NCBI RefSeq assembly: GCF_014633365.1
Contig: NC_068349.1
Span: forward strand, 15,762,753 to 15,826,752
Origin: Diospyros lotus
Taxonomy: Eukaryota > Streptophyta > Magnoliopsida > Ericales > Ebenaceae
Length of the DNA stretch: 64,000 nt
Reading direction: 5' to 3'
Position 1 is the first letter of the stretch. Every line of letters starts with the position of its first letter. Below are positions 23,339 to 34,732 of this stretch, one piece after another. The position numbers and the translations under genes were made by a program. The notes below the pieces were generated by a model. The model did no database searches. It saw nothing but the letters and a program-made list of their open reading frames with translations, and was not told the origin of the DNA.

Positions 23339-25075
23339 ATGATAACAATAGGCGGGTACAATTCCAGGAATTTGCATGGGCTAGTGGAAAAATTCTAGAA
23401 TTATTCCAGCAATAGGCGGCCAAAATGGTGCCATTTTGGGCTCTACTTGGAGCCTATGCAATAGCCTCCATCTGCCACATGGCGCACGCTGGGCTTGGGC
23501 AGCCCTTGTCTACTAGCTTCTTGAAGTCTTTAAATTGCAATTGCAATTTTGGCTTAGGTGAAATGGAGTAGAATGATGGGGTTATTGGATTAAGGAAGAA
23601 ATCGATGGGTTGAAGCTGAAATTAATCTTGCACAATTTCCTATAAATTGAGAGTAAATTAAAAGGTAGAGGGTGAGGAGAAATTAGAGAGCATCCAGCGT
23701 GAGTTTAAGGAAAATTAAAGGCAAAAGGTGGGTTGAGGACGAGCAAGGTAAATAGGATATTATCTAAAATTGGATGAAATTAGTGTTAGTAGCACGTATC
23801 TAAATAATTCTTTTATCTTGTTGTGTTAGAGGAATTTTGAGGTGTATCGACGGTGATTTTAACAATTTAATGGAATTTGCAAGAAAGGCAAGTTCTATTC
23901 TATATCTCTTTTTCCTTCAAATACTAGTTCTTACTTCAGATAAGGTTTAATCCCTCTCTTTGCTTCAAAATCTTTGATTATGGAAATCTTGTGAGTTTCC
24001 TTGGAAAACCTCTATTTTCTGAAAGAATGGGTTTTGTTGATATCTATGTAAATACCTTTGTAATTCTCCTTTGATTCTTGTTAAATTTTGCTAAATTCCA
24101 TTGGATCCTCAGATAGGGTATTGCCTCACCCTATCTTCCTTTGCAAATGATGCTTCATTTGGTAGGGTTGAGAACATGCAAGGGTTTGATGTTGTCTTTC
24201 ATGGGTTTTGCTCTCTTGTGTATGTTGTTTCGGGTACTCATGTGTGTGTTATATATGAGAAGTATTTACAAATTTTCATGATTATGAAGGTGTGGAGCAT
24301 GTGCATGAATAGGGTTTTAAAATGTATAAAGGTTTCATGATGCTCGTGGCTGATAGGATCCATGGGATATATCCATAGAGAGAGCTTCGGCTCAGAGATA
24401 ACAACCTTTATTCCAAAAGCTCAGTAGGTGAAAGCCTAACACAAGGATGGACTTTGGTCCCATGGTTATGTTATAGACTTCGGTCCCATGGTTTTGGACT
24501 TCGATCCCAAGGTTATGGTTTTGTTTTTGAAAGATTGCATATGAGCATGAATCCATATTTCATTTTGTTGTCATTTAACATGATGTGAAAATGTGTAGCA
24601 TGAGTGCCTTAAATGTTATTCATGATTCTTATTGCTTCTCGAAACCCATGATTCTCATGCTCTCTCTTTTCAGTTATATTTGCTGAGTCTTGTGGCTCAT
24701 ATTTGTTTTGCATCATTCCAAGTAAGGGTAAGGCCAAAGAAATGGACAAGTCAAGTGAAGTTTGAGTTGTTGGGTAAAAGTGTGTACAGAGATGTCTCAA
24801 CCAAAAAGTCCTTGGGGGTGTTTAGAGATGCGATGTACTAGTTTACATTTTGTGTTATAGCTTAGGTTGTACCCTTGTTGGGATGTTGTGGGTGAGTTGA
24901 CCCTAACATATATGTCTATGAGTGATGATGTATGAATATGTCTATGGCTTTCACTATTAATAGCAGAGGATATGTATAATACTTCTATTTGAGTCTTGCA
25001 TATGTGCCATTCTTTCTTTCGCTTCCTCTTGGATTTCTTGGTTGCGGGGTCTCCTAGGGTGGGGTTGTTATAGCA
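23339..25075 (+). mobile_element. Probable solo LTR or LTR fragment
   Basis: The segment begins TGATAACAA and ends TTGTTATAGCA, near-inverted ends of the TG...CA kind. It interrupts the 5' LTR of element A on the left, but unrelated sequence follows on the right, so no clean target duplication could be assigned. It contains GGTCCCATGGTTATG-like short repeats (24440-24520) and no coding frame. The family is unknown; the class is assigned from its general structure only. Confidence 0.4.
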
Positions 25076-26766
25076 ACACAAGCAGCTAAAATGCCCAAAT
25101 CACCCCCTCATACAACCACCATCTCCACCACAACTTCTTCTTTCTGTGGCTAGCGACGAGACAGGTGTAGGTAGCCAACTATGACAGAAGATGCAAAAGT
25201 TATTGTCAATTGGGGAAGGCAGAAGATGTCTGAAGTGGAAAAAAGCCAAGAGACAAAGACGTCGACAATGGCGAAAGGTGCAAAGGCCATCATCAGCTAT
25301 GATTTTAAACTATACTTATTTAGAAATTATAACATGTTGTTGAACTTTTGGTGCAAGGATCACTACGAAAGGTGCTTTTTTTTTTTTAATAATTAGTTAT
25401 GATTTTTTTTTAAAATATGTCCGGATGACATAAAATAGAACACTACTATGAACCAGTTCGTTTTGCTAGTTTTTTAGGAGCAGTTGACAACATGTTAAAT
25501 TACAAGAAAATTCTAAACGATGGACAAGGAAACGTAATTTCTAACAAACTTGGTGTTACATCTGTTCATTTTTTGTGAATAGATGATATATATGATTAGT
25601 AACAACTGCATAGTATAGTCACTCAATCAGATTAAGTGATTTTGAATCAAATTTGAGGTGGGTCATATCTTAATTATATCCAATGAATTTAGCACATGTG
25701 GCAGTTTATGATCAGGTGAATTTTGTAATGGTGTATGTCTTGCGTGAAAAGAGATAACTTTGGTTTGTCAAACACATTCAAAAGTGTATTATAATAGAAA
25801 CAAAACTATAAATAGTCAACTTTATAAAATTCTTCCAAGGGTCAGAAGATGTCTTTTGGAGTTGATATCTTTGCACTCCAGCTTGTTAGTTTTCTAGTTG
25901 TAAAATTTTTATGCATTAATATGAATGTTTAAATATTATAAGAATTTAATCTTAGCGGGTTGTCATGTAACAACCACATTGAAAAATTACTCAAAAAGTC
26001 TCCAAAGCCTAAGAATAGACTAAAGATGATTCAAAATAACGTAAAATGATAACATTACTAGGATTTAATCGAACACATTTAAATGTTTAAATGTATTAAG
26101 ACTCTTATTATCGCCCTTAATTATAATTTTATAATAAATGACAACAACAATTAATTGTTTCATAAAAGACAATGTTAAGTGCAATTTCACCAAGGTGTAA
26201 CACATTAACTAAGACAATATAAAAACTTTACTACTTGCTAAATTTCTAGCCATACGAATTAGAAGTAAAGGTTGTTCCTTTGCAATGTGTTACCAAACTT
26301 CATTCGGAAATGAAGCTTTAGGACGATGGTTTGAGTACTGAATTATATTGTATTATTTGAGGGGTATCCCTACTTTGATTCCTATGGTGAAAGTGCTCAA
26401 GCAGTGATGGTTTTAAGAAGAGGTCACAAAATATCAAGGACTTATCTAATTGAGTGTGGTAGTCGGTTTGCCACTATATAGGAATTTGGTAAATTTCTTA
26501 AAGTTATGTATGCATGACCATAAAACACAAACTCTACTAGAACTCATCATAAACTCATACTGTGGTATTTATTTAAACTTGACTAGAACTCCTCATAAAC
26601 AAACTCTCACTCTCACTTGAAGTTTTGGTAGTCATCCAACAATGGAAGAAAGAAAATCAATTCTTTCTTCTTTATTTTGCAATGACCTACAATCATAATT
26701 TACTTTCAGTATCTATATTTTCTTGGAGCATGGAAAAAGGGAGTTTGAAGAACGATTCGTTCAACC
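25076..26766. other. No recognisable gene
   Basis: This is AT-rich sequence without a frame, RNA gene or repeat that I can name. Short open frames at 25181-25396 and 26625-26852 have no motif or family resemblance and are likely chance. Confidence 0.5.
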
Positions 26767-26945
26767 TGCGTTCAACCTGGGCAACTCTTATGTTGCCCGA
26801 CGATGCAATCAAAATGAGAGAGAGGGGGTGTGGGCCCCATAGGGGTGTGTGAGACCCACACACCCAACCCTTCTCCCACTCCCCCTGCATTTTGTGTCAG
26901 GGCAACATAAGAGCTGCCCGACGCAGGCAACATAACAGGACCTAT
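26767..26945. mobile_element. Foldback (MITE-like) element beside P450 copy 2
   Basis: Inverted segments built on the block GGGCAACATAAGAG (and its complement CTCTTATGTTGCCC) flank a core with a second inverted pair (GTGTGGGCCCCATAGGGGTG against GAGACCCACACACCC). Another copy of the terminal block, GCAACATAACAGG, stands at the right end. The same layout and terminal block occur in the intron of P450 copy 2. No coding capacity. The superfamily is not clear because a target duplication could not be fixed. Confidence 0.6.
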
Positions 26946-27397
26946 TCGGGTAATGTTGCAATATCTAGTAACAGATTTCAAGAAAATAATTTCAAATCAA
27001 TTTGGTGGAGAGAGCTTGGAAAGGGGAGAGAATGTTGGAAGCATGCATCTCGAGTTGCAGGGGAAAGCCGATCAGTAACACCGACGACAATGGTGAGGAA
27101 GTCTACTTTAGGAATCTCTTAGAGACACAACCGATCGAACCCCAGGTGCGGTGAGGTTATTCTTTACGGAAAAATATGTCCATATACTTTACAGTGATCA
27201 TCAAGCATCAATATATAGGTCAAATGTAAACAGCAAGCCAATAAGTTTCATATATATACAAATTAATACAACCCAAATGAACATCATAAACGACATTTTA
27301 CTTTTGTTTTTCAATAACTAAACACGTGCTAAGGATAGCTAGAAAGAGACATATAATTAAAACACAACATGTAAAGGAAAAGCTGACCCCTCATTGC
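26946..27397 (-). other. 3' flank of P450 copy 2
   Basis: From about 27158 to 27397 this is the inverted counterpart of the 3' flank of copy 1 (1244 to about 1480), with high similarity. The part 26946-27157 holds nothing that I recognise. Confidence 0.6.
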
Positions 27398-29219
27398 TTA
27401 CTTTTTGGTAGTAGGAATGAGCAATAAAGGTTGTTCCTTCTGCAATGTTAGACCAAACTTCTCATTCATGTCGAGTTCAAAGGGATTATTTCCTAGTGGA
27501 AGATGCCAATCAAAGGAATGGATTAATGAAGAAACAACCAAAGGCACAACCTTGGCAGCCATTGGCAGGCCGGGACAAATTCTTCTTCCTGCACCAAAGG
27601 GTACGAACTCATAATCGTTTCCTCTAAAATCCATAGTAGAGTTGAGGAACCTATTTGGCTTAAATTGTAGTGGATCTTTCCAACTGATGGGATCTCGTCC
27701 AATTGCCCAAGCATTTACAATTATTTGAGCATCTTTAGGAATGGTATAGTTCATCACCTGGCAAGTCTCAAGTGCACGGCGTGGAAGCAACAATGGTGCG
27801 GGAGGGTGCAACCTTAAAGTCTCTTTCACGCAAGCTTGAAGGTATGGTAACTTAGGCAGATTTGATTCTTTTGCCAATTCTTTACCCAATTCTCTAGCAA
27901 GTTCTTCACGAACTTTCTTCATGGAGTCTGGATTTTTTATTAGTTCTGTAATTGCCCACTCAATTGTTGAGGTACTAGTGTCTGTGCCAGCACCGAATAA
28001 CTCCTACACGATACATATGAATCGACGGTGAGATAAAACTAATAAACCCAACTCAATTGTTAACAACAGATCGGAATCTCCTGGCAAAGCTGCCAAGAGA
28101 CATAAATGATCATTTTAGCCTGGTCTCAATTGTTAACAACATAGCAGTTGCCCGTCAGTGAGGGGGGCGCAGGCCCCACGCACGTGGTACCCATGGGGCC
28201 GTGCCCCCCTCACTGGCAAGCAATTGCTATGTTGCCCGCCCAGCAGTTGCCCGCCAGTGGGCAACATAGCAGGGCTGTTCTCCGGTAAGACCTGTTATAC
28301 GGAAGAAGCAAACTTTTAGTATAGAGAGAGAGAGAGCCCAAACGTCAAGTAATTGGTTGATTTGATCATCGGAAAATCCGTCGTCAATTAAAGCATCCAA
28401 GAAATCTTGTTGGCCTTGTTTCCTTTCTCTTCTCTCTTGAATGATCGGCTCCCAAATAGCCTGAAGTTTCTTGAACAACTTCGTCGATTTCTTATTCAAC
28501 CCCTGAAGATCTAGTGGCCCGAAAATGGGATAAAAATCGGATAAATTTGGAGCAGAAGCCACTTCCATCAGTTCTCTGATTACACCTTTAATCCCTTCAT
28601 CCACGCACCCTTCCGCCAATCTCATAAAATCTCTGGACAGCAAAACATTGCTTAACATATTAAAAACAGTAGCAAAAACCACTTCATCAAGCTTCACCAC
28701 CATGCCCTCCATCGAATTCAAATACTCCACCATTTCCATCACTTTCTTCTCTGTCGAACATGCCTGGGACTGCAATGCCTTGGCCGAGAAAAGCTCGGTT
28801 CGGCATATCGTGCGGAGATGCTTCCATGCGTCGTTGCATTCAGCAGCAAAGGCAAGCGACAAGTAGTTGCGTTCTGGACTCTTAAATGGCGCCGCTTGAG
28901 GAACGTATCGAGCAGACATGATGCGATCGTGGGTCTTGAGAATTTCGGCAGCAACGACGGGTGACGAGCCGACAATCAAAACTTGAGTTCCCAGTCTTAG
29001 TGAGATGAGGGGGCCATAGGTTTGAGCAAACCTGGCTAGAGTTACGTGGGGGTTTTTGCCCATATGGAGAATGTTGCCTAGAATTGGCCATGGCTTTGGG
29101 CCTGGTGGAAGCTGAGGCTTGTTTGAAAGAAATGAAGCTTTGAAACGCTTGAGAAAGAGCAGGAGGAGAGGGAAGAAGAGGATTGGAAGAGGAAGAAGAA
29201 GAAGATATGTTTCAGGCAT
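27398..29219 (-). CDS. Cytochrome P450, CYP80-like, complete (copy 2)
   Basis: Two exons, 29219-28344 (292 codons) and 28003-27398 (201 codons plus stop), are split by a 340 bp phase-0 GT-AG intron at the single position usual for CYP76/CYP80 genes. The 493-residue product has the usual length. Visible parts: a hydrophobic ER anchor (residues 3-23), a proline hinge LPPGPKPWPILGN (37-49), a C-helix WKHLR, I-helix AGTDTST directly after the splice, KETLRLHP (E353, R356), FKPNRF (PERF with N for E), and haem loop FGAGRRICPG with C435. The start is the first Met before the anchor. Wording such as LPRRALETC, MNYTIPKD and RICPGLPMA is nearest to CYP80, a family including N-methylcoclaurine 3'-hydroxylase; many plants without those alkaloids have members, so the substrate stays open. 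No break is visible. Confidence 0.93.
28137..28285. mobile_element. Foldback element in the intron of P450 copy 2
   Basis: A long palindrome lies at about 28138-28236: the arm CAACATAGCAGTTGCCCG then TCAGTGAGGGGGG faces its complement CCCCCCTCACTGGCAAG then CAATTGCTATGTTGC, around a centre near CACGTGGTACCCATGG. A further pair (GCAGTTGCCCGCC and GTGGGCAACATAGCAG) extends it to about 28285. The intron of copy 1 next to its exon 2 lacks this block in the part that aligns, so it was inserted after duplication or lost from copy 1. The acceptor-side intron bases and both splice sites are unaffected. Confidence 0.7.
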
Positions 29220-29242
29220 GGCTTCAATTAATGAACAAAGTA

Positions 29243-29260
29243 ATTATATATATATATATA
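29243..29260 (-). promoter_or_regulatory. TATA-like (AT)n upstream of P450 copy 2
   Basis: A run of alternating A and T begins about 24 bases before the start codon. It could serve as a TATA element only if the 5' leader is very short, so it may equally be a simple repeat. No other promoter element can be placed with confidence. Confidence 0.25.
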
Positions 29261-29439
29261 TTGGGTGAAAGTATATATCATTATGAACTAATCTTAAATT
29301 AAAGTATTGATTGATTGTTATTTTATTAGATTTTATTGAAAGAGGATATTCTACGAGTACCAAGACGTCCTATCCTTGGGATATTTCAAAATAATTAATT
29401 AATCTTAAGTCTAGTGAGCAATTAAAAGAGTCCGGCAAA

Positions 29440-29640
29440 GCAAGCTAAATTGGCAGCTTGATATTTTGGTGGGTGGTGGCAGCTTGATATTTAGGTGGGT
29501 GGTTGACTGGTTGATACAAATCACAGGCAACCAGCCAAACCCCACCCCCACAGGCAACCAGCCAAACCCCCCCCCCCCCCCGACAACCAGCCAACCCCCT
29601 CCCCTCCGCCCCCCACCGCCCCCCCCCCCACACACATTTT
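29440..29640. repeat. Tandem repeats and G/C homopolymer tracts upstream of P450 copy 2
   Basis: A pair of direct repeats GGCAGCTTGATATTT...GGTGGGTGGT lies at about 29452-29505. Then come three copies of a CAACCAGCCAAACCCC unit (29526-29600) and long C runs (about 29567-29581, 29609-29630). On the minus strand, which is the P450 coding strand, these are G runs able to form a G-quadruplex. Frames read through this block are low-complexity and not genes. Confidence 0.85.
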
Positions 29641-30625
29641 CAATGGGCGTTCGGCAGAGGCGTTTCATAAAATTATGATGATTCTTTTCCATCCATCCCT
29701 TTCAATTCAACTCCGATATTTACAAACACAAGATGGCATTACAGAAAGATATTATATATATATATATAGTAAAATATTATATTATTCGCATTGTGTAATA
29801 CAATATTTGCTTGACGAAGACAAAACAAATTTAGAGGGGAGCGTGAGACCCCTCTCCCCCTTGCATGTCCACATCGGACAACACACGAGTGACAGATCAT
29901 CTAAGTATACCATACATATACATTGCTAACTAATATGATCAACTAATAACATATGAATACATGAGATGTTTGTTATTATTTATTAGCTAATATTAATTAT
30001 TATTTGTAGAATAACGATTAAATTTTAATAAATGTATTTTATTTTTAAATAATATATATTATTTTTAATTTTAAAATAATTTTATTGATTGAATTTTAAT
30101 GCATCTTATTTAATTAATTTGTAACATTTTATTAATCAATAGAATTATTAATTTTGAAAATGAAAATAATATATCTTATCGAAAAACAAAATGGATTTAT
30201 TAAATATTAACCAATTCGCTGCACAGTAGTTAGTATAATTACTACCATCCCTAAAATTTAACTCAAGTATAAATATTAATTATAATTTTGTAATCACATT
30301 AGTTGTAATTTTGTAAAAATATGTTTTGTAATTTTTTAAAAATAAAAGTGAGTATTATTAATTCCTCGAAAAAATCCTTATAATTTTGTGTTAAAATAAC
30401 ATTATCAAGGAAAAAAACATCCCTGAAAACATCATAAAACATATGTAAAATAACTATATATTATATTTAGAAACATAATATAATTAATCTAAGCTATTTT
30501 TAATGATATAAATATATATATATTGTTTGCTTGTCTCCCAAACTTTAATTTTAATGATAGTTATATATTATTATTGAAGACATGTAAAATAATTTAGAGA
30601 CATCTAATATATTATATTTAGAAAC
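29641..30625. other. AT-rich intergenic sequence
   Basis: No gene or RNA is recognisable. Many short AT runs and an ATATAT tract occur at about 29751-29768. It ends at the target duplication of the nested element to the right. Confidence 0.5.
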
Positions 30626-30630
30626 ATTTA

Positions 30631-31151
30631 TATTCCTTCTGGCCCAAAAGAGAGGTGGTCGGATGTGAGCTCACAACGATAGGAAATGGACTCCAAGGGG
30701 TGGCCGGCACCAGCAAGCGCTCTGACACTCAAGTAAGTAAAAGGGTAAAATGACAGAGTATTAGTAAACTAGAGAAAAATATATCTTGGCTCTAGGGAGA
30801 ACTAGCTTATATAGAAGGATGAAAGATCCTTCTGCATACATGCATCGTGTGTTTGCAGGGTGATAGGACTGAATATCCGGCACCGACGAGGCTCCCTAAT
30901 AGTGGCATGGTGGTGCTAACAAGACCCTCATTAATATAAATGGGATCCGTCATTAATGAGGATAAGATCCGCCATTAATGAGAATGGGATCTTCCATTAA
31001 TGAGGATGGGATCTTGAACGGGCACGAGAGTATCCAACATGCGATTGTAATGATGTTGTTGCAGGCTAGCGCATGGCCAGGTTTGGGCCAAGGCCGAGGG
31101 CCGAGATTGGGCCATGGGCCATGGGTCAGGATTGGGTCGATACTGTCCGCA
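30631..31151 (-). repeat. 3' LTR of element B
   Basis: About 521 bp, homologous to the two halves of the interrupted LTR at 48570-50948. The LTR start on the minus strand is TGCGGACAG at 31151, directly preceded by a polypurine tract (ACTTGGGGGGT). On the left edge the expected terminal CA is changed (plus strand TATTCCTT instead of TGTTTCCTT). An internal series of CATTAATGAG-like units (30930-31010) is repeated three to four times. Confidence 0.8.
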
Positions 31152-31199
31152 ACCCCCCAAGTCGATTTTTCGCGAAGCAAGCATCTGAGCTAGAAGGAA

Positions 31200-31798
31200 A
31201 ACTAGGTGGATTTGTTGTTTAACCGAGGTTTATAGCCGAGCAGTCACTTCGGATGAGACTAGGGTAACTCTAGATCATTAGGTGCTTGTTTCATACAAGG
31301 CGTAAGTTGAGTGAGACCGAGATAACTCGAGGTTTATTAATGTCAATGCATGTTTGACACAAGGCATGGGAGTGTGTTGGGTGGAACCGAGGTCCCTCGA
31401 GGTTAGCTAGTACCTCTTAGAAGACCAATTTTGAACGAGACCGAGGTAACTCGAGATCTGTTTGTGCTTGTATAATACAAGGCTTGATTGGAGTAAGATC
31501 GAGATGAACGGAGCGTGGTTGGGACCAAGATGTCTCGAGGTCTGGGTGAGACTGAGATGATTCGAGGTCTGTCATCACTTGTTTGATACAAAGCATCGCT
31601 TGAAAGAGGTAAAGCCTCGAGGTCCGCCCGCCAGGATAGACCCGAGCGCTTAAGGGTGGACTGACCGCGTCGGTTTGATACACGGAGCAAGGTTTGGACT
31701 GAGATGACTCGAGGTCCGTTGGTGTATGCTTGAAGCAAGGCATGGTTGGGGCGAGACTGAGAAAACTCGAGATCTGTCGGCGCCTGTTTGATACAAGG
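31200..31798 (-). repeat. Tandem repeats in the 3' tail of element B
   Basis: Repeats of the same family as 17231-17545, built on GAGATGACTCGAGGTCTG and GATACAAGGC blocks. The array is interrupted by a solo LTR at 31799-33728 and resumes at 33729-34225. Unit spacing varies (about 145 to 205 bp between the starts that I can place at 33760, 33964 and 34109). Confidence 0.75.
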
Positions 31799-33728
31799 TA
31801 TAACACCCGGGATCTTTATAATATTTGTCTATTTTGAAGAAAAAATTATGCCTTCAAGATTTAGGGAGAAATGGGTGAATTTTGGGGTAAAAGGAAATTT
31901 TTGAAAAAATTTGGGCAAAAATGTAATTTCTAAAAAGATTGAAAATTATTCTAGGAGATCAATTTTATGGTCCAGAATTCCTTAGAAACCTTTTCAAGGA
32001 TGAGAAATAAAGTTTTATGGAGAAAATAGGATTCCAAGGTGAAAGGAGATCAAAATACTAAATAATTCAAATAACGGGCCAAAATTTAATTTCTTAAAAA
32101 CATTTGGAGATCATTTTGGGACAATGATTGATGCTCAAAGGTATAAGAATTCAAGCAGAATCCTTGAAATGTTTTTGGGAAATGAAACAATGGCATTTCC
32201 GCCGAGGGGGGGGATGAGATTCTAGAAACCTGGGGAGGTAAGAGTATAATTTATGAAAATCTTGTGATCGGAACAGTAACAACAACAAAACCAATCTAAA
32301 ATATCAGGAATCAGCCAGCCATCACCCTCCAAGTGTCCCCCCAAGTGTTCATGGTGCTAGAGGATGGCAATTGGTCCAAATCCTCTATAAAAACGGATGA
32401 AATCAGGGGAAGAAATATCAAGCCATAAACCAGTCTAAAAACCACTAAAATTAGGCCAAATTGAGGGTGTTGGATGTAAGAAATAAGATCATGGTGGTGA
32501 GGGGGAAGATTCGGAAACAAACGGGGAAAGAATTGGTGCAAAAACGAGGGAGAAACAAGGTTGGCTAAATTTTTGTCCTTCACAAGAATTTGTATTGGAC
32601 CGGCTAGAAAATGGCTTCGAATAAGGGGTTTGAAGCTATAATCTTGTAGAGAATGAAAAGATGAGTCCATAAGATCAAACAGGAGGCAAAAGGGAGCTTA
32701 AATGAAGAAGATATGGTCGTTTTAATAATCGGCTCGAAAGTTCGACGATCGTGCTCAAGGTAGAAAAGCAGCCCATGCAAAACACGTGCCAACCAGAATT
32801 ACATGTGAAGGCATGTGAAGAAGATAGAGGTGGCGCATGAGTGCACGTCGAGGGATGGAAAATTCTGGGGAAAAAATGTATAAAATAAAGAAAAATAAAA
32901 TAAAGGTATTTATGCAAAAATATTGGGTATTTACCTTACAAGTTTCTTGAGTTTCTCAGCAAAACTAACCTCGATAAGCATGTAGGGTACTATTCCAAAC
33001 AAGCCATAAGGTGAGTGGTTCTTTCCTTGTGGTTTCTTACATCATGGACATTTTTGGCTTCATTTGGTATGGTTTGCATATCATATTTTTCATTTGGAAA
33101 GCATATCTCTTTGTATTTGGCATAAATCATGGCATGTAGGCTAGCTAACACGGGGAACTCATCATGGGTGATGCCAAGTATCATTTGCTAGTGGGAAAAG
33201 GCTGTGGGACATGATGAGTTAGCGGTGATGATTGCGACATCCTTGTGTCACTACCTGGGGATGGATTTCATATTATATTGCATATTGCATCTGCACGCAC
33301 GATAACCCTTACTTATGTAATTATCTAACTTGGGTGTCTCATATGCCTGAAATATTATACGTTCCAAGTATATCAAATGTGTCAGGTACCCCACAAGCAA
33401 GGAAAGGAAAGGAAAAAGAAGTGGCCAGCGTTAGTTTACTATTTTATCTTATACATTTGAGAAATTGTACTACAAATAATGGAATTTTCTGTAATCTTTG
33501 TACTTAACAGACATTAGTATTACTTGTTGCTTCTATTGCGGGCCGCCATGCCACGATTGTACTCCAAATAAAGGATATATTATACAGTAGGAATCCCAAA
33601 TGTATTGGAGGTTCTGATCCTTAGTTAGTAGGGATTTCCTTAACGCCCATAGGTTGTATTTGTAATCATTTCATACTATTTGATATTTATTTTGTACCAT
33701 ATGTCTTATTTTGGGATGGGGCATTACA
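31799..33728 (+). mobile_element. Solo LTR inserted in the tail of element B
   Basis: It starts TATAACACCCGGG (TG changed to TA) and ends GGGGCATTACA. Flanks CAAGG (31794-31798) and AAAGG (33729-33733) agree at four of five bases, and the element B repeat (GATACAAGGCATCACTTG) is rejoined if it is removed. The length is 1930 bp, with no coding frame. The ends are like those of Del-type Ty3/gypsy LTRs. Confidence 0.7.
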
Positions 33729-34225
33729 AAAGGCATCACTTGGATGAGGCAAAGCCTTCAGGTCCGTCCATCGGGATAGACTTGGGCATTGGGGGTAGAC
33801 TGATTGCATCGGTTTGATACACGCAACACGGTTTGAACCGAGATGACTCAAGGTTCGTTGCTTCCTACTTGATGCAAGGCATGGTTAGAGCGAGATAGAA
33901 AAGACTCAAGCTCTGCTGGCGCCTAGTTGATACAAGGCATCACTTGGATGAGGCAAGGCCTTGAGGTTTGCTGGTCAGGATAGACCCGAGCACTTGGGAG
34001 CGAACTGAACACATCAGTTTGATACACGCAGCACAATTTGGACAGAGATGACTCAAGTTCTATTAGCGCTTGTTTGATATAAGACATTGCTTGAACGAGG
34101 CAAGGCCTGGATATTTTCCTGTCAAGATAGACCCGAGCACTTGGGGGAAGACTGATCGTGTCAGTATGATACACGAAGCATGGTTGGGATCGAGATGACT
34201 CGAGATCCTGGGGGTGAATAATTTC
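33729..34225 (-). repeat. Tandem repeats in the 3' tail of element B, second part
   Basis: Continuation of the array interrupted at 31799. Units with GGATAGAC, GATACACG and GAGATGACTC blocks start at about 33760, 33964 and 34109. Confidence 0.75.
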
Positions 34226-34732
34226 CTATATAAGAGGTGTTTCTTCAAGATGAAAAATAATCTTCGAGGATAGTCTTTAAGATAATAAATAGCCTTCAAG
34301 ATATAAGATAGTCTTCAAGATATAAAAGATGTCCCGATTGAACGATCGATTTTATTGATGAGTCATAGTGTGTTTATATAGGCAAATACCTGATAAATAC
34401 CAAATGCTGGAAAGACATAAGACGAAATTTGGGCTTAGACCCGTGTAAGGACATGATAGATAATAAATGAATGAATAAAATTGTCTTGACTAAGTGGAGT
34501 TTATTCAGTTGGATTGTACAAATAGTTAGGATAGCAACTTAGTTATAATATCTTCATAGGCTGGCTGCATTCCATGACCTCAGTAGGGGTTATCCTGAGA
34601 GTTCGGACAAATGGTAAGCTCCGTTGTTGAGGTTGTTAATGACTGGTAAGGACCTTTCTAGTTGGCACCAAGCTTCCCTTGCCCTGGTTGTTTACTTGGG
34701 CCTTCAATCTTTCTTAAGACGAGGTCTCCTTC

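Noticed and set aside
28227..28343. P450 exon 1 frame running on for 39 codons past residue 292
   Set aside because: This is read-through into the intron and foldback element; a GT donor at 28343-28342 joins in phase to exon 2, which starts with the I-helix as expected.
29411..29692. Glycine-rich or proline-rich protein frame upstream of P450 copy 2
   Set aside because: It arises from G/C homopolymer runs and short tandem repeats, with no start context or family resemblance.
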